From the NCBI GenBank assembly GCA_934317205.1, contig CAKREL010000060.1:1-14961 (forward strand): DNA of 14,961 bases. The letters are read 5' to 3'. This DNA comes from an uncultured Eubacterium sp. (GTDB taxonomy: Bacteria; Bacillota; Clostridia; Lachnospirales; Lachnospiraceae). The notes beneath the pieces are model-generated. The model was given only the letters and a program-made list of their open reading frames with translations. It was not told where the DNA came from and made no database searches. Positions 14,224 through 14,961 of this stretch are shown here, piece by piece (position 1 is the stretch's first letter; every line of letters starts with the position of its first letter). The translations under genes were made by a program, and so were the position numbers.

Positions 14224-14961
14224 TTACTCTTCGCCCTGATTGAGCTGTAAGCCTAACTCTTTTAATTTTGCCAGTACTTCTTCTAAAGACTTGCGTCCAA
14301 GATTACGAACTTTCATCATATCTTCCGGTGTTCTGTTTGTCAACTCTTCTACTGTATTGATTCCTGCTCTCTTCAGGCAGTTATAAGAACGAACGGATAA
14401 CTCAAGTTCATCAATGTTCATTTCCAGAACTTTCTCTTTTGCGTTGTCTTCTTTCTCGATCATAACTTCTGCTGTCTTTGCATTCTCGGACAGGTCGATG
14501 AAGAGATTCAGATGCTCGCTTAATACTTTTGCAGCAAGGCTGACAGCCTCATCCGGCTCAAGTGTTCCGTTTGTATGAACATCTAATGTAAGTTTATCAT
14601 AGTCAGTGATCTGACCTACACGTGTATTCTGGATTGTAAGGTTTACACGATCAACCGGTGTGTAAATTGCGTCAATAGCGATAACACCGATCGGTACATC
14701 TTCGCCTTTGTTTTTGTCTGAGCTTACATATCCACGACCTTTTGTAATTGTCAGCTCCATGTATAACTTGGAATCTACACCACCGTTTAAGTGAGCAATT
14801 ACTAAATCCGGATTCATGATCTGAATATCCGGATCAGCCTGAATATCAGCTGCAGTAACAACGCCTTCACCTTCAAATTCAATATAAGCAACTTTAGATT
14901 CATTTGTCGGACTGGTATTCTTTAAAGCCAAATTTTTGATGTTCATGATGATCTCAGTAAC
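14224..14961 (-). CDS. rpoA: RNA polymerase alpha subunit, N-terminal part beyond the window
   Basis: The alpha subunit dimerises to assemble RNA polymerase and contacts UP elements and activators. The frame stays open to the window edge and codes VTEII before the internal methionine at 14946, so that ATG is not the start. The visible 245 residues are about three quarters of the usual length of about 315. They include the later half of the N-terminal domain ([42 protein letters not shown]-like LDVHTNGT) and a complete C-terminal domain ([25 protein letters not shown]) with the Arg and Asn positions that contact UP-element DNA. It lies upstream of rplQ as in the conserved alpha operon. Confidence 0.97.
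   Translation of the reverse strand, partial: VTEIIMNIKNLALKNTSPTNESKVAYIEFEGEGVVTAADIQADPDIQIMNPDLVIAHLNGGVDSKLYMELTITKGRGYVSSDKNKGEDVPIGVIAIDAIYTPVDRVNLTIQNTRVGQITDYDKLTLDVHTNGTLEPDEAVSLAAKVLSEHLNLFIDLSENAKTAEVMIEKEDNAKEKVLEMNIDELELSVRSYNCLKRAGINTVEELTNRTPEDMMKVRNLGRKSLEEVLAKLKELGLQLNQGEE

Overview
The window reads as chromosomal DNA of a low-to-moderate G+C Gram-positive anaerobe, most likely a Clostridia member close to Lachnospiraceae. The reasons are the gene families (YhaM-type exoribonuclease, MutS2, RlmD-type methyltransferase with a TRAM domain, OmpR-type two-component pair), the strong AGGAGG-like ribosome binding sites, TATAAT promoters with 17-base spacers, GTG starts, and a ribosomal protein L17 with a large internal insertion. 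The genus assignment is inference. No rRNA, tRNA, insertion sequence, CRISPR array or prophage was seen.

Left block (1-3956, minus strand): a TATAAT promoter at 3928-3956 drives a membrane-anchored HtrA-like protein with a degenerate protease site, then the YhaM exoribonuclease, then the 23S rRNA uracil-5 methyltransferase RlmD, then the first codons of a further gene cut by the window edge. This looks like one operon joining RNA decay, rRNA modification and envelope quality control.

Centre (4024-8892, plus strand): mutS2 is followed by a long AT-rich hairpin and an OmpR/PhoB response regulator with its membrane histidine kinase. The group ends at a bidirectional terminator shared with the convergent minus-strand pair behind it.

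Right-centre (8890-12952): a 460-residue AtoE-type short-chain fatty acid permease and a small two-helix membrane protein of unknown function are on the minus strand. A phosphohexomutase with a strong terminator is on the plus strand. The divergent interval between permease and mutase holds two good promoters, an inverted repeat over the permease -35 box, and about 130 bases of near-phased T tracts.

Right end (12953-14961): about 480 bases of AT-rich DNA with two tandem repeats, then the tail of the ribosomal alpha operon in minus orientation: a partial rpoA, a 208-base hairpin-rich spacer, rplQ and its terminator. Most genes are ordinary housekeeping genes. The points most worth a second look are the in-frame continuation past the rlmD stop, the HtrA-like pseudoprotease, the candidate operator at the permease promoter, the rpoA-rplQ spacer, and the repeat-bearing interval next to rplQ.
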